From Myxococcota bacterium (GTDB lineage: Bacteria; Myxococcota_A; Bradymonadia; UBA7976; UBA1532), in the NCBI GenBank assembly GCA_023150895.1, contig JAKLJY010000039.1, forward strand, positions 1 to 62,254: a DNA stretch of 62,254 nucleotides, in the 5' to 3' direction. Within the stretch, counting starts at the first letter, position 1; each line of letters starts with the position of its first letter. A program made the position numbers and the translations under genes. Below the pieces are notes generated by a model. That model was given only the letters and a program-made list of their open reading frames with translations, searched no databases and was not told the DNA's origin. Shown here piece by piece: positions 34,413-43,340 of the stretch.

Positions 34413-34426
34413 CCCAAGGACGGGCG
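34413..34426 (+). promoter_or_regulatory. Possible CsrA-binding hairpin in flgM leader
   Basis: GCCC-AAGGAC-GGGC: a four-bp stem closing a hexaloop with AAGGA, the preferred CsrA presentation of GGA, ending 18 nt before the flgM start. Such small stems arise readily in GC-rich DNA, so this is a suggestion strengthened only by csrA in the same operon and by similar loops in the flagellin leaders. Confidence 0.35.
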
Positions 34427-34444
34427 ACAGACCGAGAGGTCCGT

Positions 34445-34753
34445 ATGGTGAAGGTCAACAATCAGGTTCCGCTTGGAAACGTCGGGCGTCCCACGGGGCG
34501 GCCGGCAACACGTAAGTCGGAGGGGAAGGGCGCCGAGGGCGTTCCTTCCGAAGGCGACAAGGTCAAGCTGTCCGGCAACGGCGAAGCGATGTCCATCGCG
34601 AAAGCCGCCGCGAGCAACGTGAACGATGTGGACGAGGCCAAAGTGGCCGAGCTCCGCAACGCACTTGCCCGAGGCGAGTATCGCGCGGACCTGCGTATCG
34701 TCGCCGAGCGGGTGATCAGCGAAGCCCTCCAGACGGGGATCCCGCGCGGCTGA
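34445..34753 (+). CDS. flgM: Anti-sigma-28 factor FlgM
   Basis: 102 aa. The C-terminal half carries the family pattern DKVKLSGNGEAMSIAKAAA, then VNDVDEAKVAELRNALARGE, YRADLRIVAERVISEAL; the N-terminal ~35 residues are disordered and basic, as expected for a protein exported through the flagellar channel. FlgM holds FliA inactive until the hook is complete. The sigma-28-type promoter and the GGA hairpin upstream suggest autoregulation through FliA and perhaps CsrA. The 209-bp gap before it holds only these signals and the flgJ hairpin. Confidence 0.93.
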   Translation: MVKVNNQVPLGNVGRPTGRPATRKSEGKGAEGVPSEGDKVKLSGNGEAMSIAKAAASNVNDVDEAKVAELRNALARGEYRADLRIVAERVISEALQTGIPRG

Positions 34754-34851
34754 GAAGCTGCGCCGTCCCTGCCGACCTCTACGTGATTGCCGAGTCCTCT
34801 CCCCACCTTGGACGCCGCTGAGTTTTCGTCGCTCCCGAAAGGGAGACGAAC

Positions 34852-35346
34852 ATGCGGTCGACGGAAAATCTCGAAGAGCTGCTGAGCCACATCGACGCCG
34901 AAGTCGATTGTCTCGTCGAACTCGAAAGCTGCCTGCTCTCGGAGCAAGTCGCCTTGCGGCGGCTCGATGCCGAAGGCCTGTTGGCTGCGGCGACGCGCAA
35001 GGCGCAGATCGTCGACCGCCAGTTCGGTCTGAGCACTCGGCGGGCCGAGCTCCTCGATGCGCTGCTCGGTCCGGACGAGCCGCGCTGCCTGTCGGCCATG
35101 CTCCACCGCGCAGCATCGGCCGACCACGCCGGCCTCGTTGCGCGTCGGACGCGCCTCGAAGCTCTGGTACGCCGCGTGCAAAGGCTTCAGGCCATGAACC
35201 AAGCCTACGCAGAGACTGGCCGCCAGACCGTGTCCGGTGCACTCGCCCGCCTCCTCCGGCGGCGCGCTGGACCCGAGGCGGTGTACGGAGCCGACGGGCG
35301 AGTCCACGCCCCCGATGGACGCCGTGTCGTCCGGGAGCAGGGCTGA
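34852..35346 (+). CDS. flgN: FlgN-type export chaperone for hook-associated proteins
   Basis: 164 aa, almost wholly helical: LEELLSHIDAEVDCLVELES, LLSEQVALRRLDAEGLLAAA, ARRTRLEALVRRVQRLQAMN and ETGRQTVSGALARLL match the FlgN pattern, including the C-terminal helix that binds FlgK/FlgL. A basic tail follows. ATG has AAAGGGAGA seven nt upstream. Position between flgM and flgK is the standard arrangement. It guides FlgK and FlgL to the export apparatus. Confidence 0.88.
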   Translation: MRSTENLEELLSHIDAEVDCLVELESCLLSEQVALRRLDAEGLLAAATRKAQIVDRQFGLSTRRAELLDALLGPDEPRCLSAMLHRAASADHAGLVARRTRLEALVRRVQRLQAMNQAYAETGRQTVSGALARLLRRRAGPEAVYGADGRVHAPDGRRVVREQG

Positions 35347-35349
35347 CCC

Positions 35350-36762
35350 ATGCTCTTCCGGACAATGCACATCGGGGCGAGCGGCTTGCGGGTCGCTCAG
35401 GCTGGCCTCTCGACCGTCGGCCACAACATCGCCAACATCGACGTCGAAGGCTACAGCCGGCAGCGGGTCGAGCTCGAAGCGAACATGCCGACGATGCTCG
35501 CCTACCGGCCATCATACTTCGGCACCGGCGCTCACCTGACCACCGTCGGGCGGGCCCACGACGAGTTTTACGAGCGTCAGTCGCGGCTCGACATCACGGC
35601 GCGGGGGTTCTACGAAGGTCGGTCGGACACGCTGGACGCCATCCAGCGCCTTTATGGCGGGGCCACCGATCCGGACCTCGGCGGCAGCTTCGACGCGTTC
35701 TTCAATACGGCGCGAGAGCTGGCACAGGAGCCCGACGACCTGAGCGTGCGGCGCTCCTTCCTCCAGTCCGCCCAGAACATCGCCACGGCGTTCAACGTCC
35801 TCGACCGCGAGATCCGGACGGTGCAGCGCGGAATCGACGATGCCCTTTCGGACAAGATGAATCGCGTCAACGATCTGGCGCGGACCGTCGCCGAGATGAA
35901 CGCCAAGATCGTGGCCGGCGAACTCGACGATGTCCAGGCAAACGACTATCGCGACGCGCGGGACCGGGCGATCCGCGAGATGGCCGGGCTCATGGACGTC
36001 AACGTGATGGCGCAAGCCGACGGCTCCGTGACGGTCGAGATGCAGCGCGGCAACGTCCTGGTCCAGGGCGACCAGTTCGCCCGGCTCCAGGGCACGCCAA
36101 ACGCCGCAAACGGCGGGTTGCTCGACGTCGAGTACGTCGGCATGAACAACGTCGTCGTCAATCTGACCGGGGTCCTGAACCGCGGTGAGATCGGCGGCCT
36201 GCTCGACGTCCGGGACCAGCGACTCGCTCAGGACCTCGGCGCCCTCGATGGGCTCGCGCAGACGTTCGCGAACGCCGTCAACGCGCAGCACCAGGCCGGC
36301 TTCGGCCTCGACGGTCTCAACAACCGGGCGCTCTTCCTCGCGCCGGTCCCTCCGCCGGGAACCGCGGCCAACCTCGCCGTCGACCCCCTGATGCTCGCCA
36401 ATCCGGACTTCGTGGCCGCCTCATCCGCGGCGGCGACGCTGCCGGGAGACAATCGAAACCTGCACCTCCTCGCCGACCTCCAGAATACGCCCCAGGCGGG
36501 CATCGGCAACGTGACCTTCAATCGGCGCTTCGGGCAGCTTCTGCACGACGTCGGTTTGACCGCCGCTGACAATGAGCGCCGCCTGGACGTCGCCAAGGTC
36601 AAGGCGGATCAGTCGGAGGCCCTGCGTGAATCCGTCGAGGGGGTCAGCATCGATGAGGAGATGGTCGAACTCACGAAGTTCCAGAAGCACTTCGAAGCGA
36701 GTTCGAAAATCATCAGCACGGTCGATCAGCTGCTCAACTCTGTCCTTCAGCTGATCCAGTGA
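35350..36762 (+). CDS. flgK: Hook-filament junction protein FlgK (HAP1)
   Basis: 470 aa. N-terminal HIGASGLRVAQAGLSTVGHN, then NIANIDVEGYSRQRVELEA, is the hook/rod signature; DPDLGGSFDAFFNTARELAQ and RSFLQSAQNIATAFNVLDRE are FlgK D1 features. The C-terminus has VEGVSIDEEMVELTKFQKHF, EASSKIISTVDQLLNSVL, the D0 coil. It is shorter than enteric FlgK (~545 aa) because the outer domain is reduced. Starts three bp after flgN. Confidence 0.95.
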   Translation: MLFRTMHIGASGLRVAQAGLSTVGHNIANIDVEGYSRQRVELEANMPTMLAYRPSYFGTGAHLTTVGRAHDEFYERQSRLDITARGFYEGRSDTLDAIQRLYGGATDPDLGGSFDAFFNTARELAQEPDDLSVRRSFLQSAQNIATAFNVLDREIRTVQRGIDDALSDKMNRVNDLARTVAEMNAKIVAGELDDVQANDYRDARDRAIREMAGLMDVNVMAQADGSVTVEMQRGNVLVQGDQFARLQGTPNAANGGLLDVEYVGMNNVVVNLTGVLNRGEIGGLLDVRDQRLAQDLGALDGLAQTFANAVNAQHQAGFGLDGLNNRALFLAPVPPPGTAANLAVDPLMLANPDFVAASSAAATLPGDNRNLHLLADLQNTPQAGIGNVTFNRRFGQLLHDVGLTAADNERRLDVAKVKADQSEALRESVEGVSIDEEMVELTKFQKHFEASSKIISTVDQLLNSVLQLIQ

Positions 36763-36775
36763 CGGAGGCTTCGAG

Positions 36776-37675
36776 ATGCGAGTAACCGAGAAGAACCGGA
36801 TCCAGATGCCGAATACCCGCATCAAGGACCTCCGGGAGCGTAACGGGCAGGTACAGGAGCAGGTTTCCACCGGTCGGCGTGTGAATCGGCCGAGCGACGA
36901 CCCCCTCGCGGCCCTCCGGATCTCGACCTTCCAGACGACTGAGCGCCAGGTCGAGCAGTTCGATCGCAATCTGACGCGCGGCGATGCTTTCCTGCAGCAG
37001 GCGGACGGCGCCCTCGCGGAGGCGCTCGACACGGTGAACCGCATCCGTGAGCTGACCATTCAGTCGATCTCGGCCGCTTTGACTCAGCAGGATGCCAACG
37101 ACATCGCGACGGAGATCACGAGCCTGCGCGACCACCTGGTCACCTTGTCGAACACGCGGGTCAGCGACCACTACATCTTTGCGGGCTTCCTGTACGACCA
37201 GCCGGCGTACACGGCGGCAGGGGTGTTCCAAGGCGACACGAACCAGCAGACCCTGGAGATCGGCGACCGGCAGTGGGTTCCCATCACCATTCCGGGTGGC
37301 TCGGCTTTCGGCGACGGCACCGCGGCGACGCAGGACGTCTTCGCGACCATCCAGAACGTCATCACCGAGGTGCCCATCCGGAACGTCGTCGGCTTTGCCA
37401 ACATCGAGACGGAGCTCGCCAACCTCGAGCTCGCGCAGGCCCAGCTCATCGAGGCGCGCTCGCAGGTCGGCGTGCGGATGTCGCAGTTCAACGCCGCCAA
37501 GAACGTCAACGTCTTCCTGAAAGAGCGCGTGCCCGCACAGCGCTCCGACATTCAGGACACCGACATGACCGCCGCCATCGCGGAACTCCAGCTCGTCGAC
37601 ACCGCATTGCAGACGACCCTTGCGGCGGCCGGCAGAACGATCAATGGTCCTACACTTCTCGATTTTCTGAGGTAG
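36776..37675 (+). CDS. flgL: Hook-filament junction protein FlgL (HAP3)
   Basis: 299 aa. N-terminal MRVTEKNRIQMPNTRIKDLR, EQVSTGRRVNRPSDDPLAAL matches the flagellin-like D0/D1 of FlgL; DHYIFAGFLYDQPAY is the FlgL-typical 'yiFaG...pf' segment. The C-terminal DTDMTAAIAELQLVDTALQT, LAAAGRTINGPTLLDFL forms the partner helix. It joins FlgK to the filament. 13 bp after flgK; 36 bp before csrA. Confidence 0.94.
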   Translation: MRVTEKNRIQMPNTRIKDLRERNGQVQEQVSTGRRVNRPSDDPLAALRISTFQTTERQVEQFDRNLTRGDAFLQQADGALAEALDTVNRIRELTIQSISAALTQQDANDIATEITSLRDHLVTLSNTRVSDHYIFAGFLYDQPAYTAAGVFQGDTNQQTLEIGDRQWVPITIPGGSAFGDGTAATQDVFATIQNVITEVPIRNVVGFANIETELANLELAQAQLIEARSQVGVRMSQFNAAKNVNVFLKERVPAQRSDIQDTDMTAAIAELQLVDTALQTTLAAAGRTINGPTLLDFLR

Positions 37676-37711
37676 AACACCCTCACCGAGAGACGCCAGG
37701 AGGGCGGTCGA

Positions 37712-37984
37712 GTGCTGACATTGACCAGAAAGGTCGGCGAGTCGGTCTGCATCGGAGACGACATCAAGATCGTCGTCAAGGAGATCAAGGGCAAGCAGGT
37801 GCGACTCGGCATCATTGCGCCCGCAGACGTGTACGTGTGCCGAGAAGAGCTTTACCTGAAGATCCAGTCGGCCAACGTGATGGCGACGAGCACCGATGTG
37901 AACATCCTCGATTCGATCAGCGGCCTTTTCGGCTCGCCGCCTCCGTCGAAGCCGCGTCGTGGGGGGGGGACCGATGCAGATTAA
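37712..37984 (+). CDS. csrA: Translational regulator CsrA with C-terminal extension
   Basis: 90 aa from GTG 37712 with AGGAGG upstream. The core [40 protein letters not shown] matches CsrA/RsmA, including the RNA-binding N-terminal strand and the conserved Arg-Glu-Glu of the last strand. Enteric CsrA is 61 aa; the ~30-residue tail resembles the extended CsrA of Bacillus-type systems in which FliW binds the C-terminal part. CsrA blocks translation by binding GGA sites in mRNA leaders. Its last codons overlap fliW, so the pair is made together. Confidence 0.95.
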   Translation: MLTLTRKVGESVCIGDDIKIVVKEIKGKQVRLGIIAPADVYVCREELYLKIQSANVMATSTDVNILDSISGLFGSPPPSKPRRGGGTDAD

Positions 37985-38465
37985 GACCACCCGCTTCGGT
38001 GACGTCGAAGTCCGCGACGAGTCCTTCTTCACGTTCCCCATGGGCCTGCTCGGCTTCAGCAAGCTCAAGCGCTTCTTCGTCCTCGATCACAAGGATGACA
38101 GCCCCTTCAAGTGGCTGCAGAGCGCCGAGGACCCCGACCTCGCCTTCATCATCAGCGATCCGCAGTTCTTCAAGCGCGACTATCACATCAGCGTCCGCCG
38201 GCAGGAACTCGCGACGATCGACCCGGACTCCGAGGACGACCTGGTGGTCTCCGTGATCATGACCGTGCCCCAGGACCCGCAGCAGATGAGCGCCAACCTT
38301 CTCGCGCCGCTGGTCTTCAACATGGCCAACCGGAAGGGGATGCAGTACGTCCTGACGGACTCCCGATTCCCGGTGAAGTATTTCGTCATGAAGGCCTGGC
38401 AGTCGCAACTCTCCGAGCCCCCACCGAGCGGGGGCGAGGTCCTGCGCTCGATCTCGCTCCGCTAG
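37974..38465 (+). CDS. fliW: Flagellar assembly factor FliW, CsrA antagonist
   Basis: 163 aa from ATG 37974, overlapping csrA by 11 bp. Signature segments: [59 protein letters not shown], and [19 protein letters not shown]. FliW binds either flagellin or CsrA; when flagellin is exported, free FliW removes CsrA from the flagellin leader. The overlap with csrA and the hairpins before three flagellin genes make this circuit likely here. Confidence 0.95.
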   Translation: MQIKTTRFGDVEVRDESFFTFPMGLLGFSKLKRFFVLDHKDDSPFKWLQSAEDPDLAFIISDPQFFKRDYHISVRRQELATIDPDSEDDLVVSVIMTVPQDPQQMSANLLAPLVFNMANRKGMQYVLTDSRFPVKYFVMKAWQSQLSEPPPSGGEVLRSISLR

Positions 38466-38472
38466 GCGCACC

Positions 38473-41400
38473 ATGGCCGAGAAGCCCTCCGCCCTCGTCC
38501 AGCACGACGAAGACGCCGTCGGCTCCTGGCTCCGTCGTCTCGCCGAGCGCGAAGAAGGGGCGCGCCCGGTGACCGGACCCGTGGAGACGCCGGCCGCGCC
38601 GACCGTCACCGGTCCCGTCAGTCTGACTCCGTTGCCGTCCGACGACGACGCCGACGTCGAACCGAGCGCAGAGCCGTTTTTCGCCGAAGCGCTGCGCCAG
38701 GTCCGCCGGGCGGTCGAGCCCAAAGCCGAGAAGCAGCGCGACCTCTTTCGCGTGCTGTCCCGCAACATCGATTGCTACCTTCGCTTCACGCGTCGGCGGC
38801 TCGCGTACCTTTACCAGGGCATGCGCCCGAAGGATCGCGCGACGTTCTCCGTGATCCCCTGGCTGCTCCAGAACAACGTACCCGGCACGCCGGGATACCA
38901 GCAGGGAACCCATCCGGCCCCGCCGCACGGGGTGAGGGACTTCGACTTCAACCCGACCATGCAGGCGGCCGTCCAGGAGGTCTTCCCACGGGCGCTGCAA
39001 CAGCGGGCGAGCCTGCCGCAACGCCCCGTCGTCCGGGCCATCCTCGTGATGGGGAGCGTCGGGACGATCGGGCACAGCGGCGGGAGCGACATCGACTACT
39101 GGATCGTCTACGACGAGGGGGGCCTCAACGCGACCGAGCGGACGCTCCTGTCCAGAAAGGTCGATGCGATCGCCCTCTGGGCTCGCGAGCGGGGCCTCGA
39201 CGCTCACTTCTTCCTCGTCGACACCGAGCGCGCCCGCCGGGAGGACTTCGGCAAGGCCAGCGTCAATGCCGAGTCCTCGGGCACTGCGATGGGGCGCCTT
39301 CTCAAGGAGGAGTTCTACCGCACGGCCATCTATCTCGCGGGAGACCTTCCGCTGTGGTGGATGGTCCCCATCGGCCTCGACGACGACGAATACCAGCGAC
39401 TCGCGCAGCTCGTGATGGCACCGGGCCCGCCGCTGATTCCCGGCGTCTCGCTCGTCGACCTCGGGCACGTCGGACCCATCGACCGCGGCGAGTTCTTCGG
39501 GGCGGCGCTCTGGCAGATCAACAAGAGCCTGCAGAGCCCGTTCAAGAGCCTGCTGAAGATGGCACTGCTGGCGCGCTACCTCAACGACGACCACCCCGCG
39601 CTGCTCTGCGACGTGCTGAAGCGACGGGTCTTCGAGGGCGAGCGAGCGCCGCAGTTCACGGATCCGTACGTCCTCCTCTTCGATGCCATCACGGAGTACT
39701 ACGCCTCTCGCGGCGAGTGGACGTCGTTCAGGCTCATTCAGAAGTGCTTCTACCTGAAGGTCGGGCTGAAACTCTCGCGAGAGCGTCGAGAGCGGGACCC
39801 GTTCCTGGCGCGGTTCCGCGTGATGCGGGCGTACATCCTCCGGTGGGGGTGGGACCGGGAACTGCTGGCCGATCTCGACAGCCTCGAGAACTGGTCGATC
39901 GAGCGCGTCGCCGCGCTCGGGCAGTCCATCCGCAACTTCATGCTCAACACCTACCGGCAACTCGTGCAGAAGGTGCGGACCAGCGCGGTCCGCATCGACG
40001 AGGAGGACGTCGCGATCCTCGGCCGGCGTCTCTACGCCTGCTTCGCGGACGAACCGGGCAAGATCGACCACCTGTTCACGTACTTTCTCAAGGAACCCCG
40101 GGTCGAAGAGCGACTGGTGGTCCTGGAGGTCCCGTCCGCGCCGGCGCACCGCCGATGGGAGGCGCACCGACGCCTGATTCGGGGGCAGTTGTCCGGACGC
40201 GACAAGGCGATGTACGTCGGCGCCGATCTCGGTGAGATCGCTGCGTGGGTGGTGTTCAACGGCGTCTTCGCCCAAAGCACGGTCGTCGCGCTGATCGCGC
40301 AGCAGAGCCGCGCCTCCGTCGCTGAACTGCGACACCTCCTCGAGCGCTTCACGGGTCTGTTCGAGGTGCCCGATCCGTTCGCGATCGCGCCGACGACGTT
40401 CCTCGCGCCCCGTCGCATCACCCGCCTCGGTCTCGTCGTGAACTTCGACCTCGCCAAAGAGCCTGAAGACGCCAGTGGCCAGGCTGGGGTCTTCTACCTT
40501 CCAGAGAACTGGGACATCCTGAACTACGGGCGCGGTCGGACCAATCAGCTGACTCAGGTGACCGTCGTGTCTCTGGACGCCTGGGGCGAGATGTTCGCGC
40601 AGCGCTTCGCCGGACCCGATGCCCTGACGGCCGCGGTTCGCATGGTCTTCCGAAGGCTCGATCCCGACGGACCTCCGGACCTGCCGCCCGAGATCTTCGC
40701 GCCCCACGGCCGGCAGTATCAGGCCCTTCGAAATCGCCTGGGGAAACTCGTCGAAGCGCTCTACCACGCCTGCGTGGGATCACTGGCGGAAGGCCGCGCC
40801 CGGTGTTTCGTCTTCGAAGTCGGCGGTCAGTTCCAGGTCGCTCGACGGGACGGCGGCCACCGTTCCGTCGTCCGCGCACAGACGCTTCGAGGGGTCATGC
40901 GCCTGCTCGGGCGAATGGGTCTGCCGACGCAGGAGACCACCATCGACTCGCTCTCGCCCGCGATGAGTGATCTGCGCGCGCTGATCGAGCGCGGCAACAG
41001 CGAGCGGGAAGCGGAGATCGTCGTCGGGTGGCGAAACGACCGGGAAGGGGGTCGCCTCTACGTCCGTGACGAGCGGGGACGAATCTTCGCCCATGGCGCA
41101 GCGCAGGGCGCCTTCGATCGAGAGCTCGTCAAGGTGTTCCGCCGAATCGTGTACCACTTGCGCGCCCGGGTGAAGAGCGCGGCCGAACTCCGCAAGCTCG
41201 TCCGCGTCTACGAGTTCCGTGAGGGCCGAGCGCTCGGGACACCGACGACGCTCGTCGAAGACACCGCCCGCGTCATCGCGGCGCTCGCGACCCCTCGGCC
41301 GCGAAAGGTCGACCTCTGGCTCAAGGGCGACCTTCGGGAGGGCCGGCAGGGGGTCTACCTCAAACTCGGGAATGAGGTCTTCAGTCCGCGCCAGTTCGGT

Positions 41401-41670
41401 CGATCTTTCATGTATGAGCTCGTGCGTCGCATCCTCAGCGAGCACAGTGTGTACGACAACGACATCTTGGCCATCGATGCGTCGGACGTCGTCTTTGCGC
41501 CCGAGTACAGCGTCGAGGGAGTGGATCGTGGGGTATGTCGGCAACTCAGGCTGATCGCGATGTACGAACGGTGGCTCCAGCGTGCACTGGCGGTCTTCCA
41601 AGGGGGCCGCGGCCGCATGTGGACACGCCGAACACCCTTTCGGGGCGCCGCGGGCCCGGCTGGCGGCTGA
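38473..41670 (+). CDS. Class I adenylate cyclase-like protein
   Basis: 1065 aa, seven bp after fliW. Residues ~85-130 (FRVLSRNIDCYLRFTRRRLA) and 190-215 (ILVMGSVGTIGHSGGSDIDY, then WIVYD) match the class I (CyaA) catalytic region, whose nucleotidyltransferase-like GSxxSIxxSxxSDxDxW motif keeps both metal-binding Asp. Further marks are YRTAIYLAGDLPLWWMVPIG, LWQINKSLQSPFKSLLKMAL and YARSRGEW-like text (YYASRGEWTSF). The C-terminal half (~550-1065) is the large regulatory region. It should convert ATP to cAMP in the cytoplasm. Class I cyclases are best known from gammaproteobacteria; here one sits inside the flagellar operon. The N-terminal ~70 residues are low-complexity. Confidence 0.85.
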   Translation: MAEKPSALVQHDEDAVGSWLRRLAEREEGARPVTGPVETPAAPTVTGPVSLTPLPSDDDADVEPSAEPFFAEALRQVRRAVEPKAEKQRDLFRVLSRNIDCYLRFTRRRLAYLYQGMRPKDRATFSVIPWLLQNNVPGTPGYQQGTHPAPPHGVRDFDFNPTMQAAVQEVFPRALQQRASLPQRPVVRAILVMGSVGTIGHSGGSDIDYWIVYDEGGLNATERTLLSRKVDAIALWARERGLDAHFFLVDTERARREDFGKASVNAESSGTAMGRLLKEEFYRTAIYLAGDLPLWWMVPIGLDDDEYQRLAQLVMAPGPPLIPGVSLVDLGHVGPIDRGEFFGAALWQINKSLQSPFKSLLKMALLARYLNDDHPALLCDVLKRRVFEGERAPQFTDPYVLLFDAITEYYASRGEWTSFRLIQKCFYLKVGLKLSRERRERDPFLARFRVMRAYILRWGWDRELLADLDSLENWSIERVAALGQSIRNFMLNTYRQLVQKVRTSAVRIDEEDVAILGRRLYACFADEPGKIDHLFTYFLKEPRVEERLVVLEVPSAPAHRRWEAHRRLIRGQLSGRDKAMYVGADLGEIAAWVVFNGVFAQSTVVALIAQQSRASVAELRHLLERFTGLFEVPDPFAIAPTTFLAPRRITRLGLVVNFDLAKEPEDASGQAGVFYLPENWDILNYGRGRTNQLTQVTVVSLDAWGEMFAQRFAGPDALTAAVRMVFRRLDPDGPPDLPPEIFAPHGRQYQALRNRLGKLVEALYHACVGSLAEGRARCFVFEVGGQFQVARRDGGHRSVVRAQTLRGVMRLLGRMGLPTQETTIDSLSPAMSDLRALIERGNSEREAEIVVGWRNDREGGRLYVRDERGRIFAHGAAQGAFDRELVKVFRRIVYHLRARVKSAAELRKLVRVYEFREGRALGTPTTLVEDTARVIAALATPRPRKVDLWLKGDLREGRQGVYLKLGNEVFSPRQFGRSFMYELVRRILSEHSVYDNDILAIDASDVVFAPEYSVEGVDRGVCRQLRLIAMYERWLQRALAVFQGGRGRMWTRRTPFRGAAGPAGG

Positions 41671-42749
41671 CGCTCATCGGGGTCATTCTGTGCCTGGCCG
41701 TCGGCGCCGAAGGGGCTCTGGCCGCAGGAAAGCGCGCAAAATCGGCACGCCCGAAGCGTCCCGTCACGGCCGCGGCCCCGGCGGCGCCGGCCCCCCCCAC
41801 CTGGTCCCCCGAGGAACTCGAACGCCGACGCGAGGTGCGCGACTTCGTCGTGGTGGGGGTCTACCGTCCGGTCGAGATGGTCGGGCGCGTCGTGACCGTG
41901 CCGCGGGAGGTCTACCTGCAGTCGACGGGCAGCCCGGGAACCGCCCTCTCGAACCTGCTCGGGCAGACGCTGGAGGTTCGACGGCGGGTGCCCGTCCCGA
42001 CCGCCATCGGTGCGCCGAGCCCCGAGGCCTCGGGGCCGACGAATCCTCCGCCGGCCGCAAGTGCAAGCGCACCGCAGGGGACCCCGGCCGCCGCGCCTGC
42101 TCAGAGTGCGCCGGCAGCGAAGACGCCGGCGCCCGAGTCGACCCCGCCCGCTGCGGCCGCACCGGCATCGAGCGCGACCAGCGCGGTCGCGCGCCTGCGG
42201 GCGCTGAAGAAGGCGCAAGCAGCACCCAAGCCGCCCGCGGCCGCGGCCGAACGCTCTCCCGTCCCGCCCAGTGCCCCGGTCAGCGCCACGACGCCGCAGG
42301 CGGGATCGCCGACGCCGACGGACCCCGTCAAGACTCAGACGCCCGAGCGGCTCGCGGCGTCCCGCGAGACCACGCCCGAGATCATGCGCCCGCGGCCGGC
42401 GCCGCTCCCCTCCGCCGAGATGGAGGTTGTTGTCGGGCGTGTTCAAATCGTTGAAATCCGAGGGGAAATCGCGGTCGCACGCGTCGCCGTCGACGGCCTG
42501 GGCGCCGCCGAGAGCACGCCGGGCTGGGTGCCGGCCGAGGTCCCTGCGATCATGGCGGGCGATCTGGCACGATTCGTGAAAGATCCCCCGCCGCCGGAAG
42601 TTCCGCCGCCCCCCCCGCCCCCACAGGCGTTGAGCGAGGCTGAACGTGCCCGGCTTCTTGACGACCGGAAGAAGGCGCAGGCCGAGGCCTGGAGACGCAA
42701 GAACCCGCGCGGAAAATACGAGCGGAAATCGATGAAGTGGAAACTCTGA
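41619..42749 (+). CDS. Secreted Pro/Ala-rich protein in the flagellar operon
   Basis: GTG 41619 gives a signal peptide (WRLTLIGVILCLAVGAEGALA); an ATG at 41535 lies deeper in the cyclase gene. It overlaps the cyclase end by ~50 bp. 376 aa. Residues ~45-110 (RREVRDFVVVGVYRPVEMVG, RVVTVPREVYLQSTGSPG) and ~260-310 (MEVVVGRVQIVEIRGEIAVA) are two short beta-rich segments separated by ~140 residues of Ala/Pro linker. A basic tail ends KYERKSMKWKL. The paired beta segments recall SH3-like surface proteins such as FlgT, but similarity is too weak to name it. Probably periplasmic and connected with the flagellum by position. Confidence 0.65.
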   Translation: MDTPNTLSGRRGPGWRLTLIGVILCLAVGAEGALAAGKRAKSARPKRPVTAAAPAAPAPPTWSPEELERRREVRDFVVVGVYRPVEMVGRVVTVPREVYLQSTGSPGTALSNLLGQTLEVRRRVPVPTAIGAPSPEASGPTNPPPAASASAPQGTPAAAPAQSAPAAKTPAPESTPPAAAAPASSATSAVARLRALKKAQAAPKPPAAAAERSPVPPSAPVSATTPQAGSPTPTDPVKTQTPERLAASRETTPEIMRPRPAPLPSAEMEVVVGRVQIVEIRGEIAVARVAVDGLGAAESTPGWVPAEVPAIMAGDLARFVKDPPPPEVPPPPPPPQALSEAERARLLDDRKKAQAEAWRRKNPRGKYERKSMKWKL

Positions 42750-42756
42750 ATTTTTC

Positions 42757-42783
42757 TCAAGACCACTGAAAAGCGGTCGATGC
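42757..42783 (+). promoter_or_regulatory. Sigma-28-type promoter for fliS
   Basis: TCAA (42757-42760), 15 nt, GTCGATGC (42776-42783); the same two elements and spacing as the flgM promoter. The start point near 42790 leaves a ~62-nt leader, which contains AGAT-GGGG-ATCT at 42798-42809, a further possible GGA-exposing loop. Confidence 0.7.
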
Positions 42784-42851
42784 GATGCTTGAGTGCGAGA
42801 TGGGGATCTGCGCGACCTCGACCAGGTTGCGCCGCCCGGACCGGAGAGCCG

Positions 42852-43340
42852 ATGTACGCCAAGAACGGATACAGCCAGAGCAGCCTTCAGCGGTACCGCG
42901 CCGTCAAGATTCAGACGGCGTCGCCCGCGCAGATCATGCTCATGCTCTACGATGGGGCGATTCGATTCACCCAGATCGCCAAGATGAAAATCGAAGAGCG
43001 CGATCTGGCCGGGAAGGGGACCTACATCGGGAAGGTCCAGGCGATCATCAGCGAGCTGATGAGCAGCCTCGACTTCTCGATCGCCCCTGAGCTCTGTACG
43101 CAGCTCCAGCAGTTGTACATGTACATGATGGAGCAGCTCACCGAGGCGAACATCCGCCTGAAGACCGAGCCGCTCGACGTCGTCGTCAGCCTGCTGACCA
43201 CGCTCCGCGAGGGGTGGGGCCAGGCGCTGACGAGCCTGCCGGTCGATCCGACCTTGAGCAAGGTCCAGAACGGGGAGGCTTCCGGTGCGCCGCAGCCTGC
43301 CCCCGAAGCGCTCCCCGAACCCGGAGACCGCCGCTTTTGA
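42852..43340 (+). CDS. fliS: Flagellin export chaperone FliS
   Basis: 162 aa from ATG 42852 (GGAGAG six nt upstream). SLQRYRAVKIQTASPAQIML, MLYDGAIRFTQIAKMKIEER and YIGKVQAIISELMSSLDFSI are the FliS signature; QLYMYMMEQLTEANIRLKTE and VVVSLLTTLREGWGQAL complete the four-helix bundle. It is extended by ~35 residues rich in Pro/Glu. FliS binds the flagellin C-terminus and prevents polymerisation in the cytoplasm. Its stop overlaps the next TTG start. Confidence 0.94.
   Translation: MYAKNGYSQSSLQRYRAVKIQTASPAQIMLMLYDGAIRFTQIAKMKIEERDLAGKGTYIGKVQAIISELMSSLDFSIAPELCTQLQQLYMYMMEQLTEANIRLKTEPLDVVVSLLTTLREGWGQALTSLPVDPTLSKVQNGEASGAPQPAPEALPEPGDRRF

Noticed and set aside
42562-42580. TGGCACG-like sigma-54 element before fliS
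   Set aside because: It lies inside a coding region, has no GC at -12, and is too far from a gene start.
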